From contig CALJVL010000001.1 in NCBI GenBank assembly GCA_937773775.1, positions 124,001 through 188,000 of the forward strand: 64,000 nt of DNA, written 5' to 3'. The DNA is from an uncultured Flavobacterium sp. (lineage in GTDB: Bacteria; Bacteroidota; Bacteroidia; Flavobacteriales; Flavobacteriaceae). Below are positions 19,893-29,553 of this stretch, in pieces. A program made the position numbers and the translations under genes. The notes below the pieces were generated by a model. The model ran no database searches and was not told where the DNA came from. It was given only the letters and a program-made list of their open reading frames with translations. Positions within the stretch are counted from its first letter, which is position 1, and the number at the start of each line of letters is the position of its first letter.

Positions 19893-20953
19893 ACTCACTC
19901 GAAGCTGGAGGTGCCGAAAGCATGGCGGTGAACTATGCCAATGCACTAGCGAAGAATGTAAAATTTTCGGGATTAGTTAGCAGTCGTGAAGGAGGACCAT
20001 TGGTTCAGCAATTAGGCGATCAGGTATCGTACTTTCATCTAAATAAAAAAAGCACCTTTGATCTGGGAGCTCTGTTTCGGCTGCGTAATTTTGTAAAAAT
20101 AAATAATGTTGCTATTGTTCAAGCCCATAGCAGCTCTTTCTTTATTGCTTTTCTTTTGAAATTGATTTGTCCTTCGATAAAGTTGATTTGGCAGGACCAT
20201 TATGGTGACAGTGAGTTTCTAAATAAAAGAGCTAGCTTAGTTTTTAGAATTACAATCCCCTTTTTTGACGGAATTATAGCCGTAAATCAGAAGCTTAAAA
20301 ACTGGTCTACTGAAGTTCTGTGTTTTAAAAATGTTATTTATTTGCCCAATTTTTCTGGAGTAAAAAAAGAAGTTTTACCGGCTACAACTTTGAAAGGCGT
20401 GCCCGGTAAGCGAATAGTCCTGTTGGCAAATTTGAGAGCGCAAAAAGACCACTTTTTAGTGTTGGAGGTGGCCAGAAAAATAAAAGAATTTTATCCTGGC
20501 TGGAGTTTTCACCTGATAGGTAAAGATTTCGATGATACATACTCACGAAAAATAAAGAATCTTATTAGTGCTTATAATTTGGATGAAATGTTTTTTCTTT
20601 ACGGCACACGTCAAGATATAGGAGCTATTTTAGAACAGGCTAGTATCGGAATCCTTAGTTCAAAATCAGAAGGACTGCCTGTTGCTTTACTCGAATATGG
20701 CTTTCATAAAAAGCCAGTAGTAGTTACGAATGTGGGAGATATTTCTGAGGTAATTAAAAACCGTGAAAACGGCTTTATAGTGAATGCTGAAGAGGAAGAA
20801 GCGTTTTATAAGGTAGTAGCGGAATTAATCGATGACGATAATTTGAAGATTACTTTTGGCAATGAATTGTATAAGACGGTAACTGAAAACTTTTCAGAAG
20901 GGGTGGTAGTTAAGAAATATTTAAATTGGTTGCAAAGCACTATTTTGAAATGA
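19871..20953 (+). CDS. Glycosyltransferase family 4
   Basis: MRILQIIDSLEAGGAESMAVNYANAL...LANLRAQKDHFLVLEVA...ILSSKSEGLPVALLEYGFHKKPVVVTNVG. Confidence 0.93.
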   Translation: MRILQIIDSLEAGGAESMAVNYANALAKNVKFSGLVSSREGGPLVQQLGDQVSYFHLNKKSTFDLGALFRLRNFVKINNVAIVQAHSSSFFIAFLLKLICPSIKLIWQDHYGDSEFLNKRASLVFRITIPFFDGIIAVNQKLKNWSTEVLCFKNVIYLPNFSGVKKEVLPATTLKGVPGKRIVLLANLRAQKDHFLVLEVARKIKEFYPGWSFHLIGKDFDDTYSRKIKNLISAYNLDEMFFLYGTRQDIGAILEQASIGILSSKSEGLPVALLEYGFHKKPVVVTNVGDISEVIKNRENGFIVNAEEEEAFYKVVAELIDDDNLKITFGNELYKTVTENFSEGVVVKKYLNWLQSTILK

Positions 20954-22281
20954 AAAAAGAAGAATTATCATATCTCTATTTAATTCTAATCCATGTCTTT
21001 ATTGGGTTTGTGATTTATTTGCTGCCTTTTACCGCAAAATTATATGGGTATTCTATTTTTATTTTGGGTACTTATTATGTGATTAAATCGAAGGATAAAA
21101 ATAATGAAGCTTTGATGGTAGCTGCTTATATAGCAGGCAGTGAAGTGTTGCTAAGAATGACAGGAGGAAATATATCCTATGAGTTTTCAAAATACGGGGT
21201 TGTATTTTTTATTTTTATAGGGATGTATTTTAGTGGCTTTTCGAAAGGGGCTATACCTTATTGGATTTTTTTGTTGCTGTTGGTGCCTAGCGTGCTGATT
21301 GCTACTTTTGTGTTGGATTTTGATACTAATATAAGGACCACTATCGCCTTTAATATTTCAGGGCCAGTCTGCTTAGGCCTAGCCTCTATATATAGCTATA
21401 GACGAAAAATTGGGCTTGCACAGCTCAATAATATTCTACTTAGTTTGGGACTCCCCATTTTAAGTTGTGCGATTTATTTGTTTTTTTATACGCCCAATGT
21501 ACGTGATGTGATTACGGGTACACAATCTAATTTTGAAACTTCAGGGGGTTTTGGTCCCAATCAGGTGGCCACCTTTTTAGGACTGGGGATGTTTATTTTT
21601 TTCTCTAGGATTATTTTAGAATCCAGATCCAAGTTTTTGGTACTCCTTAACTTGATCATTGTTTTCAATATTAGTTATCGGGGAATGGTTACTTTTTCTC
21701 GAGGGGGCATGATTACTGGCTTTCTGATGATTGTTTTATTATTGTTTTTCTTGTATTTTAAAACCAACACCCGAGGAAAGCTAAAGTTGAATTACATTTT
21801 TGTTATTATTGCAGTAGCAATGATTTCCATTTGGACTTACACCTCATTACAGACAGGCGGTTTGATCAATAAGCGGTATGCCAATCAGGATGCCGCGGGA
21901 AGGGACAAAGCAAGTAAGTTTACAGGTAGGGAAGATGTGGCTACTAGTGAAATCGATATGTTTTTACAAAATCCTATTTTTGGAGTTGGAGTCGCCAAAG
22001 GAGCTGAAATTAGAGAATCAAAAACGGGCACGTTTGTCGCTTCACACGATGAAATTACCCGTATGCTTGCAGAACATGGTAGCTTGGGGATTTTTGGCTT
22101 ATTGATTCTTCTTTTTACGCCCTTAGTATTGTATCTGGAAAACAGTTTTAATATGTATTTGTTGTGCTTCTTGGCTTTTTGGTTTTTGACGATCAATCAT
22201 GCGGCGATGCGAACTGCCTTGCCTGCGTTTGTGTATTCCTTGTCATTGCTTAATGTGCAATTGGGGGTGGGTAGGAAGTGA
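20950..22281 (+). CDS. O-antigen polymerase/ligase family membrane protein (Wzy/WaaL-like)
   Basis: Many TM segments; FSRGGMITGFLMIV and FGVGVAKGAEIRESKTGTFVASHDEITRMLAEHGSLGIFGLLILL are typical of the Wzy_C region; ATG at 20950. Confidence 0.85.
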   Translation: MKKEELSYLYLILIHVFIGFVIYLLPFTAKLYGYSIFILGTYYVIKSKDKNNEALMVAAYIAGSEVLLRMTGGNISYEFSKYGVVFFIFIGMYFSGFSKGAIPYWIFLLLLVPSVLIATFVLDFDTNIRTTIAFNISGPVCLGLASIYSYRRKIGLAQLNNILLSLGLPILSCAIYLFFYTPNVRDVITGTQSNFETSGGFGPNQVATFLGLGMFIFFSRIILESRSKFLVLLNLIIVFNISYRGMVTFSRGGMITGFLMIVLLLFFLYFKTNTRGKLKLNYIFVIIAVAMISIWTYTSLQTGGLINKRYANQDAAGRDKASKFTGREDVATSEIDMFLQNPIFGVGVAKGAEIRESKTGTFVASHDEITRMLAEHGSLGIFGLLILLFTPLVLYLENSFNMYLLCFLAFWFLTINHAAMRTALPAFVYSLSLLNVQLGVGRK

Positions 22282-22465
22282 TTAGTATTCAGTGGGCAGT
22301 GTTTAGTTTTTAGTGAGTAGTATTCAGTGAGCAGTGAGTAGTGAGCAGTGAGTAGTGAGTAGTGAGAAGTGGGCAGTGTTCAGTGATCAGTGATCAGAAA
22401 TCAGGTAGCAGTGTTCAGTGAGTAGTGTTCAGTGGTCAGTTTTTAGGGATCAGTGTTCAGTATTT
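22277..22465 (+). repeat. Heptanucleotide array, 27 units in unbroken 7-nt register
   Basis: AGTGATT AGTATTC AGTGGGC AGTGTTT AGTTTTT AGTGAGT ... AGTGTTC AGTATTT; begins at the wzy-like stop codon. Confidence 0.95.
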
Positions 22466-22651
22466 TAGTACGGCCCGACAGAGAGCTAAGATGTAGCATA
22501 CATTTTTCATGTTTTGCACTGTAGTTTAGCTGTTTCTTCCGCGTTAGATAGATTAGGTCTTTAAAGGAAACAAATCTTGTTAAAATATTTAACGTTTTTT
22601 AGAACGAGATGAGGTCAAAAGCATTAAATTGCGGTGGTAACCACGAAACTA

Positions 22652-24046
22652 ATGTTTAAGAATAAAATACATTTTGAAGTCTCCGAGAGGAAAATGATTC
22701 TTCGGCTATTTGATGTATTTTTTGCATTGGTTGGTTTGTACGTGGTTGGGAACGGTTTAGGATTAAATTATTTGCAAGCCGCTGTTTCTAATTTTTATGT
22801 GGTGTTTGTTTTGGCCATTTATATCAATATTTTCGGAGCGATCTTCGAGATGTATAATCTTCAGGTGGCTAGCAATGAATTTCAGATTTTAAAAAGTACA
22901 CTTCTTACTGTTTCTACCACCGTTTTGGTCTATCTGTTGACCCCAGTTTTTGCGCCTGAATTACCCGCTAATCGGCTTCAGATTTTTGCATTTTATGTTG
23001 TTATATTTGCGGCCTTGATTTTTTGGAGGTTGTTTTATGTTCGATTTTTGGCATCGACTCGTTTTCTCCAAAATGCTATATTAATCTGCGAAGAAGAGCA
23101 GCTGGAAGAGCTCGTTTTGGGCTTGGAAAACATAGATCCCCACTACAAAATTATTGGTTATGTGAGTGGAGACAAAACTGAAAATCAGCCGCTTTCACGA
23201 GACCATTTCGTGCAACATGTTAGAAGGGATGATTTAATTTCTTTTGTAAAAGAAAATGCGGTTACGGAAGTTGTACTTGCAACACAAAACACCCAAGGGA
23301 TTACTGCAGGATTATACCAACAATTACTTCAACTATTAGAGTCTGGTAAAGTGATTAGGGAATATGCCCAAGTGTATGAAAGTAAGACACAGCGTATTCC
23401 TGTTCAACATATGGCCAGAGATTTCTATAGTTTTTTTCCATTTAGCAGAAGCAATCAAAATAAATTGTATTTATCAATAATTAGATCTTTTGAAATAGTA
23501 GTTTCTTTAATAGGGCTGATCATTGGGGTTATACTATCACCCTTGATACTCTTTGGAAATGCTTTAGGCAACAGAGGAAAATTGTTTTATACCCAAGAAC
23601 GCGTAGGAAAAGATGGTGTGGTGTTCAATATTTTGAAATTCCGAACTATGTTGCAGGATGCAGAGTTGAATGGCGCCGTTTTTACTACAGTAAATGATAT
23701 AAGGATTACCGCATTTGGAAAATTTTTAAGAAAATCAAGGATAGATGAAATTCCCCAATTTATTAATATCATTAAAGGAGAGATGGCACTTATAGGCCCG
23801 CGTCCCGAAAGACCACAATTTGTAAAAGAAATCAGTGTGCTCATGCCATTCTATGAGACGAGACACGTTATTAAACCTGGGCTGACCGGATGGGCACAGG
23901 TTAATTATTCTTATGGGGAAACTATAGAGGATAGCCTGATTAAACTGCAATACGACCTTTATTATATCAAGCACAGGAGTTTCTACCTGGATTTTAATAT
24001 TACATTAAAAACCATCACTACTGTTTTGTTTTATAGGGGACAGTAG
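22652..24046 (+). CDS. Polyprenyl glycosylphosphotransferase (WcaJ-like initiating sugar transferase)
   Basis: KLFYTQERVGKDGVVFNILKFRTMLQDAE...FGKFLRKSRIDEIPQFINIIKGEMALIGPRPERPQFV...HVIKPGLTGWAQVNYSYG. Confidence 0.93.
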   Translation: MFKNKIHFEVSERKMILRLFDVFFALVGLYVVGNGLGLNYLQAAVSNFYVVFVLAIYINIFGAIFEMYNLQVASNEFQILKSTLLTVSTTVLVYLLTPVFAPELPANRLQIFAFYVVIFAALIFWRLFYVRFLASTRFLQNAILICEEEQLEELVLGLENIDPHYKIIGYVSGDKTENQPLSRDHFVQHVRRDDLISFVKENAVTEVVLATQNTQGITAGLYQQLLQLLESGKVIREYAQVYESKTQRIPVQHMARDFYSFFPFSRSNQNKLYLSIIRSFEIVVSLIGLIIGVILSPLILFGNALGNRGKLFYTQERVGKDGVVFNILKFRTMLQDAELNGAVFTTVNDIRITAFGKFLRKSRIDEIPQFINIIKGEMALIGPRPERPQFVKEISVLMPFYETRHVIKPGLTGWAQVNYSYGETIEDSLIKLQYDLYYIKHRSFYLDFNITLKTITTVLFYRGQ

Positions 24047-24089
24047 GGAATCGTTGACCGTTGTTTGATTTTCGATTAAAGAAAATCGG

Positions 24090-25232
24090 TTAACGCTGAA
24101 CGACGATCGAAGTTCGTCTGTTTGCGATTAACAATCTCACTAATAGAACGCCACTAGTCACTACCATAGGGAGTACAATCAAAAGATGGGCTTTGTTGAT
24201 TAAAATAAATAAGTAAACGACCAACGCAGCAAGGTTGAATAAAGACAGTGCATAAATCCATTTTTTATTCTTCCTATAACAGAAATAAAGAAGCGCCAGT
24301 GCGCCCGGATTGAATAAGAGGACATTGTAATTGTAGACCAACTCCAGATGGCTGGAATAGAATCCCACGGCCAAAAAGAACAAACCCAGCACTCCCATCG
24401 TAAAAAGATACAACTGATTTGTGAATTGTCTGTTTACAATAACTATCGCTATCAGGAAAAGAAGGTAAGAAAGGCAATTGTTCCACCATGAACTCGGAGG
24501 AGTTTCATTGAACTCGAGTAGGGTCTTGTTTTCTTGCGCGAGCAGCTGATTGTTGTATTGCACTTTTTTCAAACTTTTTAGCAATTCGAAGGGCAAAAAG
24601 ATCTTTGTTCCCAATTGGTCCACTTTTTTCCCAAAAATAATACTGGTGCCCAGTTGTTCGTAAAAGTGACCGTCAAAATAAGGATACAAGATAGTTCTGT
24701 ATGTAATGTGAGTATCGGTGTTTTTGACTATCGCGACCGTGTCCAGGGTTTTATTGATGATATCGACTACCATGGACGTACAGTTTTTATCGATGAATTT
24801 ATAGGTGTAGTGGCTTTCTCCCGATGCCAGAGACGTATTCAAATTATCAAATAGTTTTTGTTTAAGAGCATACGGAATATTTAGTTCCTGCTCGTAAACC
24901 GACCTTCTTTCATAGCTGTATTCATTCATGAAGTCTGAAAAGGGATGGGCTACCGCAAAATATTGTAGGTCTCCCTTTGTGAATTTAGCGACAAAATTGG
25001 GTGTATTGAAATCAAAAGCACCATAATTATAAACTAGATCTATAAAATGCTCTGTATCTGTGATTCGGATTGCAGTATGTCCAAACAGCGAATAGGATTC
25101 ATTGCCAGTTCCACATGTCAATAGACTAACTTTGGCATTTTGAGACAAGATTTTGTTTTGGCCAAAGCTGCTAGTTGCACTGCCTATGAAAAGGGCGAAA
25201 AAGATTATTTTTTTTAAAACGGAAACCTTCAT
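24090..25232 (-). CDS. DUF4105-domain protein
   Basis: Signal peptide; KVSLLTCGTGNESYSLFGHTAIRITD...DLVYNYGAFDF...YSYERRSVYEQELNI, C-terminal TM helices. Confidence 0.85.
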   Translation of the reverse strand: MKVSVLKKIIFFALFIGSATSSFGQNKILSQNAKVSLLTCGTGNESYSLFGHTAIRITDTEHFIDLVYNYGAFDFNTPNFVAKFTKGDLQYFAVAHPFSDFMNEYSYERRSVYEQELNIPYALKQKLFDNLNTSLASGESHYTYKFIDKNCTSMVVDIINKTLDTVAIVKNTDTHITYRTILYPYFDGHFYEQLGTSIIFGKKVDQLGTKIFLPFELLKSLKKVQYNNQLLAQENKTLLEFNETPPSSWWNNCLSYLLFLIAIVIVNRQFTNQLYLFTMGVLGLFFLAVGFYSSHLELVYNYNVLLFNPGALALLYFCYRKNKKWIYALSLFNLAALVVYLFILINKAHLLIVLPMVVTSGVLLVRLLIANRRTSIVVQR

Positions 25233-25298
25233 TTTTGTTATGTTAAAGAGTGTAATCAGTTTCTAAATAGAGATAAGTCTACTTTTACCGAAAAAATA

Positions 25299-26327
25299 TT
25301 AGAATATACAGCTGCGCTCTGATTGCCCTAAATTGGTTAAAGCATAATCCACTTGGATGCCTTTGTATTTAAAGCCCAAACCCATATTGGGTTGGAACCC
25401 CACTTTTTTGGTGCTGTCTAATTGCTGTATGTTTTGAAAGTTACCCACGCCAGCGCGAACAAAAACCAAATCAGTATAGCCAAATTCAAAACCCAAGGCA
25501 GGATCAACACTGACGAAATCAGTTGAAATCAAATCATTAGTTTTGGCAAATCGCATATTAATATTGGCTGCAGCCAAAAGACTGTAGTCATAACGGATGA
25601 TAAACTTTTTAGAAAGTCCCAGCTGCACTTTGGGAGCAGTAATCTCACTGCTTTCAGGTAGTTCTTGGTTTTGGCCTGGTACTGCGTCGGCAATTTTTTG
25701 GTACTCCTTCTCATCAATATTCCACACATTACAGGTGGTGGTGATATCGCGAACCATCAGTCCAAATTGCCAGTCATTTCTTTCGAATTGTAGTCCAACA
25801 TCAAAACCAAATCCCCAAGAGCTAGCAAATTTACCGATTAGCCTTCTTATAAGTTTTGTGTTGACGCCATATTGAAATCCTGGAACGGCTAATTTGCGCG
25901 CAGAGGAAAAAGTAAAGCCGTAATCGGCGGTGGAAAAAAGACTGATTCTGTTGTAGTCAATATTTCCTTGGCTGTCAATCAATTCAGTCGTGTTCAGGAT
26001 ATCGTCAACTCCAAAACGGATTAATGAAATTCCCCAGGCACTGCGGTCATCAATAGGACTGGCGTAGGCGATATAATCGTATTGAGCGATATTAGCAAAG
26101 TAATTCGCGTGCATCAGAGAAATTTGATGGTCTTCCAGATTACTAAGGCCCGCCGGATTCCAATAAGCTGAATTCACGTCATTTGTCGAGGCCACAACCG
26201 CATTCGCCATGCCCAAGGCAGCCGCATCAACGCCAATATTCATAAATTCATTGGAATATTTTCTAAGGGTTTGCCCATAACTTAAGGAGCAAATCAAAAG
26301 CAATATAAAGAATTGAAATTTTTTCAA
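25299..26327 (-). CDS. PorV/PorQ-family outer-membrane protein
   Basis: Signal peptide; EFMNIGVDAAALGMANAVVASTNDVNSAYWNPAGLSNLEDHQISLMHANYFANIAQYDYIAYASP. Confidence 0.85.
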   Translation of the reverse strand: MKKFQFFILLLICSLSYGQTLRKYSNEFMNIGVDAAALGMANAVVASTNDVNSAYWNPAGLSNLEDHQISLMHANYFANIAQYDYIAYASPIDDRSAWGISLIRFGVDDILNTTELIDSQGNIDYNRISLFSTADYGFTFSSARKLAVPGFQYGVNTKLIRRLIGKFASSWGFGFDVGLQFERNDWQFGLMVRDITTTCNVWNIDEKEYQKIADAVPGQNQELPESSEITAPKVQLGLSKKFIIRYDYSLLAAANINMRFAKTNDLISTDFVSVDPALGFEFGYTDLVFVRAGVGNFQNIQQLDSTKKVGFQPNMGLGFKYKGIQVDYALTNLGQSERSCIF

Positions 26328-26519
26328 TCGAATCGTTTTTACAAGCGGAGAAGCCGTTTAATTTTTATCAAAAATATAATTTTTTACTGAGCTTCTTTTG
26401 CTCTTGCGATAAATAAATGTCAATGGGAAAAGCGCTGTTGATAATCTCTATACAAAACGGGGAATGGATTCACTTATTATATTAAATTTGTAGGCTAAGA
26501 CTTTAAATTTCAAATTGTA

Positions 26520-27245
26520 ATGAACATTAAAAAACACATCCCCAATTCAATTACGCTACTTAATCTGCTATGCGGTTGCATTGCTATGGTCTTCGTAACT
26601 AATTCGGATTTCGAAATGGCTTTTTATTTTGTCTGTCTTGGAATATTTTTGGATTTTTTTGATGGCTTTTTTGCTCGACTGTTGAAAGTATCTGGACCGC
26701 TAGGTTTGCAGTTGGATTCTTTGGCTGATATGGTAACTAGTGGAGTGGTTCCGGGATATGTGATGTTTTTTATGCTTTCAAATAGCCAGCACGAGATTTC
26801 TGCGAGTCCCCTGTTGCCCTACCTTGGGTTTATTATCACTCTGGGATCTTGTTATCGTTTAGCCGTATTTAATATTGATACGCGTCAAACTAATTCTTTC
26901 ATCGGTTTGCCCACACCAGCCAATGCCTTGTTTATTTTGAGTTTGCCTCTGGTACTAAAATATTCCGATTCTTTAATTACTCTCGAAATCCTCACAAGTC
27001 AATGGGTTTTGTTGATCATAACATTATTTAGCGCTTATATTTTAAATGCGGAGATTCCTTTATTTTCTTTGAAGGTTAAAAAGTTTAGTTTTAAACATAA
27101 CGCACTTCAGATTGGCTTTTTGTTTCTGTCCTTTTTGTTGTTGTTTTTTTTCCAATATGCAGGAATTCCTTTGATCATCATTAGTTATGTGTTGCTGTCG
27201 ATCGTGAGCAATAAATTTTTATTGGATGAGAAGAAAAAGCGTTAA
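26520..27245 (+). CDS. pssA: CDP-diacylglycerol--serine O-phosphatidyltransferase
   Basis: MNIKKHIPNSITLLNLLCGCIAMVF...GIFLDFFDGFFARLLKVSGPLGLQLDSLADMVTSGVVPG (CDP-alcohol phosphatidyltransferase motif). Confidence 0.93.
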   Translation: MNIKKHIPNSITLLNLLCGCIAMVFVTNSDFEMAFYFVCLGIFLDFFDGFFARLLKVSGPLGLQLDSLADMVTSGVVPGYVMFFMLSNSQHEISASPLLPYLGFIITLGSCYRLAVFNIDTRQTNSFIGLPTPANALFILSLPLVLKYSDSLITLEILTSQWVLLIITLFSAYILNAEIPLFSLKVKKFSFKHNALQIGFLFLSFLLLFFFQYAGIPLIIISYVLLSIVSNKFLLDEKKKR

Positions 27246-28089
27246 GAAAAAAACTATTATAAGGAGAAGGACTAAAAAGAAAGGGTCTTTTTTTTCTGGC
27301 AAAGTATTGCAATTTATGGTACTTGCTTTTTTTGTTCTTCTTGTTTTTGGACTAGGCTACCACTATCGCAGCGGTCTGGGCTATTATTTTAGTTTTAAAT
27401 CAAATCACATTGCACAAAAGGAGTTGGAAGACAAACGTATTTCTGATGTGCGAAATCAGCAAGTTTTAGATAAACACGAAGGAAAATCAATAGGTATAGA
27501 TGTGTCTGAATACCAAGGAAAAATTAGTTGGTTGGAAGTAGATACTCTAGAAAGCAAGTACCCTGTAGACTTCGTCTTCATCCGCGCAACAGTTGGTGAA
27601 GACAGACTTGACAGACAGTTTAAGAATAACTGGCTTGGCGCCAAAAAAAACAAACTCCTAAGGGGAGCTTATCACTATTACCGTCCCAATGAAAATTCGC
27701 TAGATCAGGCGGAGCTTTTTATTAAAACTGTTTCTTTGAGTAAGGGAGACTTACCTCCGGTTTTGGACATTGAAAAATTACCTAAAAATCAATCGATAGA
27801 ACAACTAAAAGTTGGACTGAAAAGATGGTTGAAGAAGGTGGAGGAACATTATAAAGTGAAGCCAATTATTTACACCGGAGAGAGCTATTATGACGATTTC
27901 TTGAAAGAAGAATTCAGTGATTACCTTTTTTGGATTGCCAATTATAATTTTTACCGTGAGAAAATTGACGAGGAGTGGTTGTTCTGGCAATTTACAGAAA
28001 AAGCATCCGTAAATGGAATTAAAGGGAATGTAGATGTTAATATTTACAACGGAGATTTACAGCAATTGCAGTTTATTACAGTGGAGTAG
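27226..28089 (+). CDS. GH25-family lysozyme with N-terminal TM segment
   Basis: SIGIDVSEYQGKISWLEVDTLESKYPVDFVFIRATVGEDRLDRQFKNNWLGAKKNKLLRGAYHYYRPNENS...WQFTEKASVNGIKGNVDVNIYNG. Confidence 0.92.
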   Translation: MRRKSVKKKTIIRRRTKKKGSFFSGKVLQFMVLAFFVLLVFGLGYHYRSGLGYYFSFKSNHIAQKELEDKRISDVRNQQVLDKHEGKSIGIDVSEYQGKISWLEVDTLESKYPVDFVFIRATVGEDRLDRQFKNNWLGAKKNKLLRGAYHYYRPNENSLDQAELFIKTVSLSKGDLPPVLDIEKLPKNQSIEQLKVGLKRWLKKVEEHYKVKPIIYTGESYYDDFLKEEFSDYLFWIANYNFYREKIDEEWLFWQFTEKASVNGIKGNVDVNIYNGDLQQLQFITVE

Positions 28090-28136
28090 TTGGTAGTGTT
28101 CAGTGAGCAGTGTTCAGTGAGCAGTATTCAGTACTC
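28088..28136 (+). repeat. Heptanucleotide array, 7 units
   Basis: AGTTGGT AGTGTTC AGTGAGC AGTGTTC AGTGAGC AGTATTC AGTACTC; starts within the GH25 stop codon TAG (28087-28089). Confidence 0.93.
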
Positions 28137-28141
28137 ATCCA

Positions 28142-28372
28142 TTATTTTGGCAGAATCAGGCTTATTCCAATTATTATAATAATAACAATCAAAAAAACGG
28201 CAACGGAAATTGAATTGGCAAAGTTAACAGTCCAGCCAGCCCAAGCCATTCTTTTAGGTGGCAATATGCGTTTGTCTTCTTTGTTGTAGTAAAAAATGCC
28301 GAGCTTCCAGTTATTGGGGTCTTTGTGCCATTTCTCTATAGTGTCTTTACCGGGTTTTTCTTTTTGGCTCAT
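28142..28372 (-). CDS. Small DUF5808-like membrane protein
   Basis: WHKDPNNWKLGIFYYNKEDKRILPPKRMAWAGWTVNFAN followed by a C-terminal TM helix. Confidence 0.75.
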   Translation of the reverse strand: MSQKEKPGKDTIEKWHKDPNNWKLGIFYYNKEDKRILPPKRMAWAGWTVNFANSISVAVFLIVIIIIIGISLILPK

Positions 28373-28479
28373 AAAGTAAATTCGTTTAAGTCGTGGATTT
28401 GATATTCTTTAATTTTGTAACAAAATAAAGTTCTTTTTCTATAACTAATTACTCTTTTAAGCCAATCGCTGTGCACTTA

Positions 28480-28657
28480 ATTTTAATCTGATCACAGGCC
28501 ACTTTTTTTTTAATCTGATCACTCTTTTAACCTGATCACTGACCACTTTTTTTATAACTGATGACTTTCTTAGAACTGACTACTGACTACTCTCTTAGAA
28601 CTGATTACTCTTTTACACTGACCACTGACCACTCTCTTAGAACTGACTACTCTTTTA
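28480..28657 (-). repeat. Composite heptad array (minus-strand AGTNNTC units with 11-nt AGTTCTAAGAG spacers)
   Basis: Plus strand: gatcact gaccact ... gactact gactact ctcttagaact gattact ... gaccact gaccact ctcttagaact gactact; starts at the lptB stop codon. Confidence 0.9.
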
Positions 28658-29395
28658 AAACTCCAATTTCTTCTTTCTCAATTCAAAATTCTGTCCTAAA
28701 TATACCCTACGTACCATTTCGTCTTCCACCAATTCCTCGGGAATTCCAGCTTTCAATATACCACCCTCAAACATAAGATAGGTTTTGTCGGTAATAGCGA
28801 GGGTTTCCTGAACGTTGTGATCAGTAATTAAAATACCTATGTTTTTATTTTTTAATTGCGCTACAATTCGTTGTATGTCCTCAACAGCAACAGGGTCGAC
28901 GCCGGCGAAGGGTTCGTCGAGCAAAATGAATTTTGGGTCTGTAGCTAAACAGCGCGCTATTTCAGTACGACGTCGCTCACCACCCGAAAGTAAATCGCCC
29001 CGATTCGTGCGAATGTGTTGTAAACCAAATTCATCAATCAAGCTTTCCATTTTGGCCTCTTGTTCTTCTTTTGAAAGATTAGTTAGCTGTAAAACGCTCA
29101 ATATGTTGTCTTCGATGCTTAGTTTCCTAAAAACGGAAGCTTCTTGCGCCAAATAACCAATCCCGTGCTGGGCCCTTTTGTACATGGGGTAGTCGGTAAT
29201 GTTCCTATCATCAAGGTAGATGTTTCCTGAATTGGGTTTTACCAAGCCCACAATCATATAAAAGGAAGTTGTTTTTCCAGCACCGTTTGGTCCCAAAAGA
29301 CCTACGATTTCGCCTTGGTTTACTTCAACCGAAATGCCTTTAACTACACTTCGTCCTTTATATTTTTTAACTAAGTTTTCTGCTCTTAAAATCAT
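28655..29395 (-). CDS. lptB: LPS export ABC transporter ATP-binding protein
   Basis: GLLGPNGAGKTTSFYMIVGLVKPNSG...GIGYLAQEASVFRKLS...LLSGGERRRTEIARCLATDPKFILLDEPFAGVDPVAVEDIQ. Confidence 0.95.
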   Translation of the reverse strand: MILRAENLVKKYKGRSVVKGISVEVNQGEIVGLLGPNGAGKTTSFYMIVGLVKPNSGNIYLDDRNITDYPMYKRAQHGIGYLAQEASVFRKLSIEDNILSVLQLTNLSKEEQEAKMESLIDEFGLQHIRTNRGDLLSGGERRRTEIARCLATDPKFILLDEPFAGVDPVAVEDIQRIVAQLKNKNIGILITDHNVQETLAITDKTYLMFEGGILKAGIPEELVEDEMVRRVYLGQNFELRKKKLEF

Positions 29396-29553
29396 TTTGT
29401 TTCGTGTAATTGTTTAATCATAGTACTGCCTAACCGTTACAAATAAACGAATAAACAAATCAGAAAATCAAGCTATTAACAATATTTTAGTCTCTTTCGT
29501 AATGCAATTGACCTCTCAAAAATAGTAAGACGTTTTATATTGGGTAAGGAATA

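Noticed and set aside
22277-22465. CRISPR array
   Set aside because: Unit length is 7 nt with no conserved 24-47 nt direct repeat, no unique spacers and no cas genes.
28561-28776. 71-aa plus-strand ORF MTFLELTTDYSLRTDYSFTLTTDHSLRTDYSF...
   Set aside because: It is a translation of the composite heptad repeat running into antisense lptB; no independent coding evidence.
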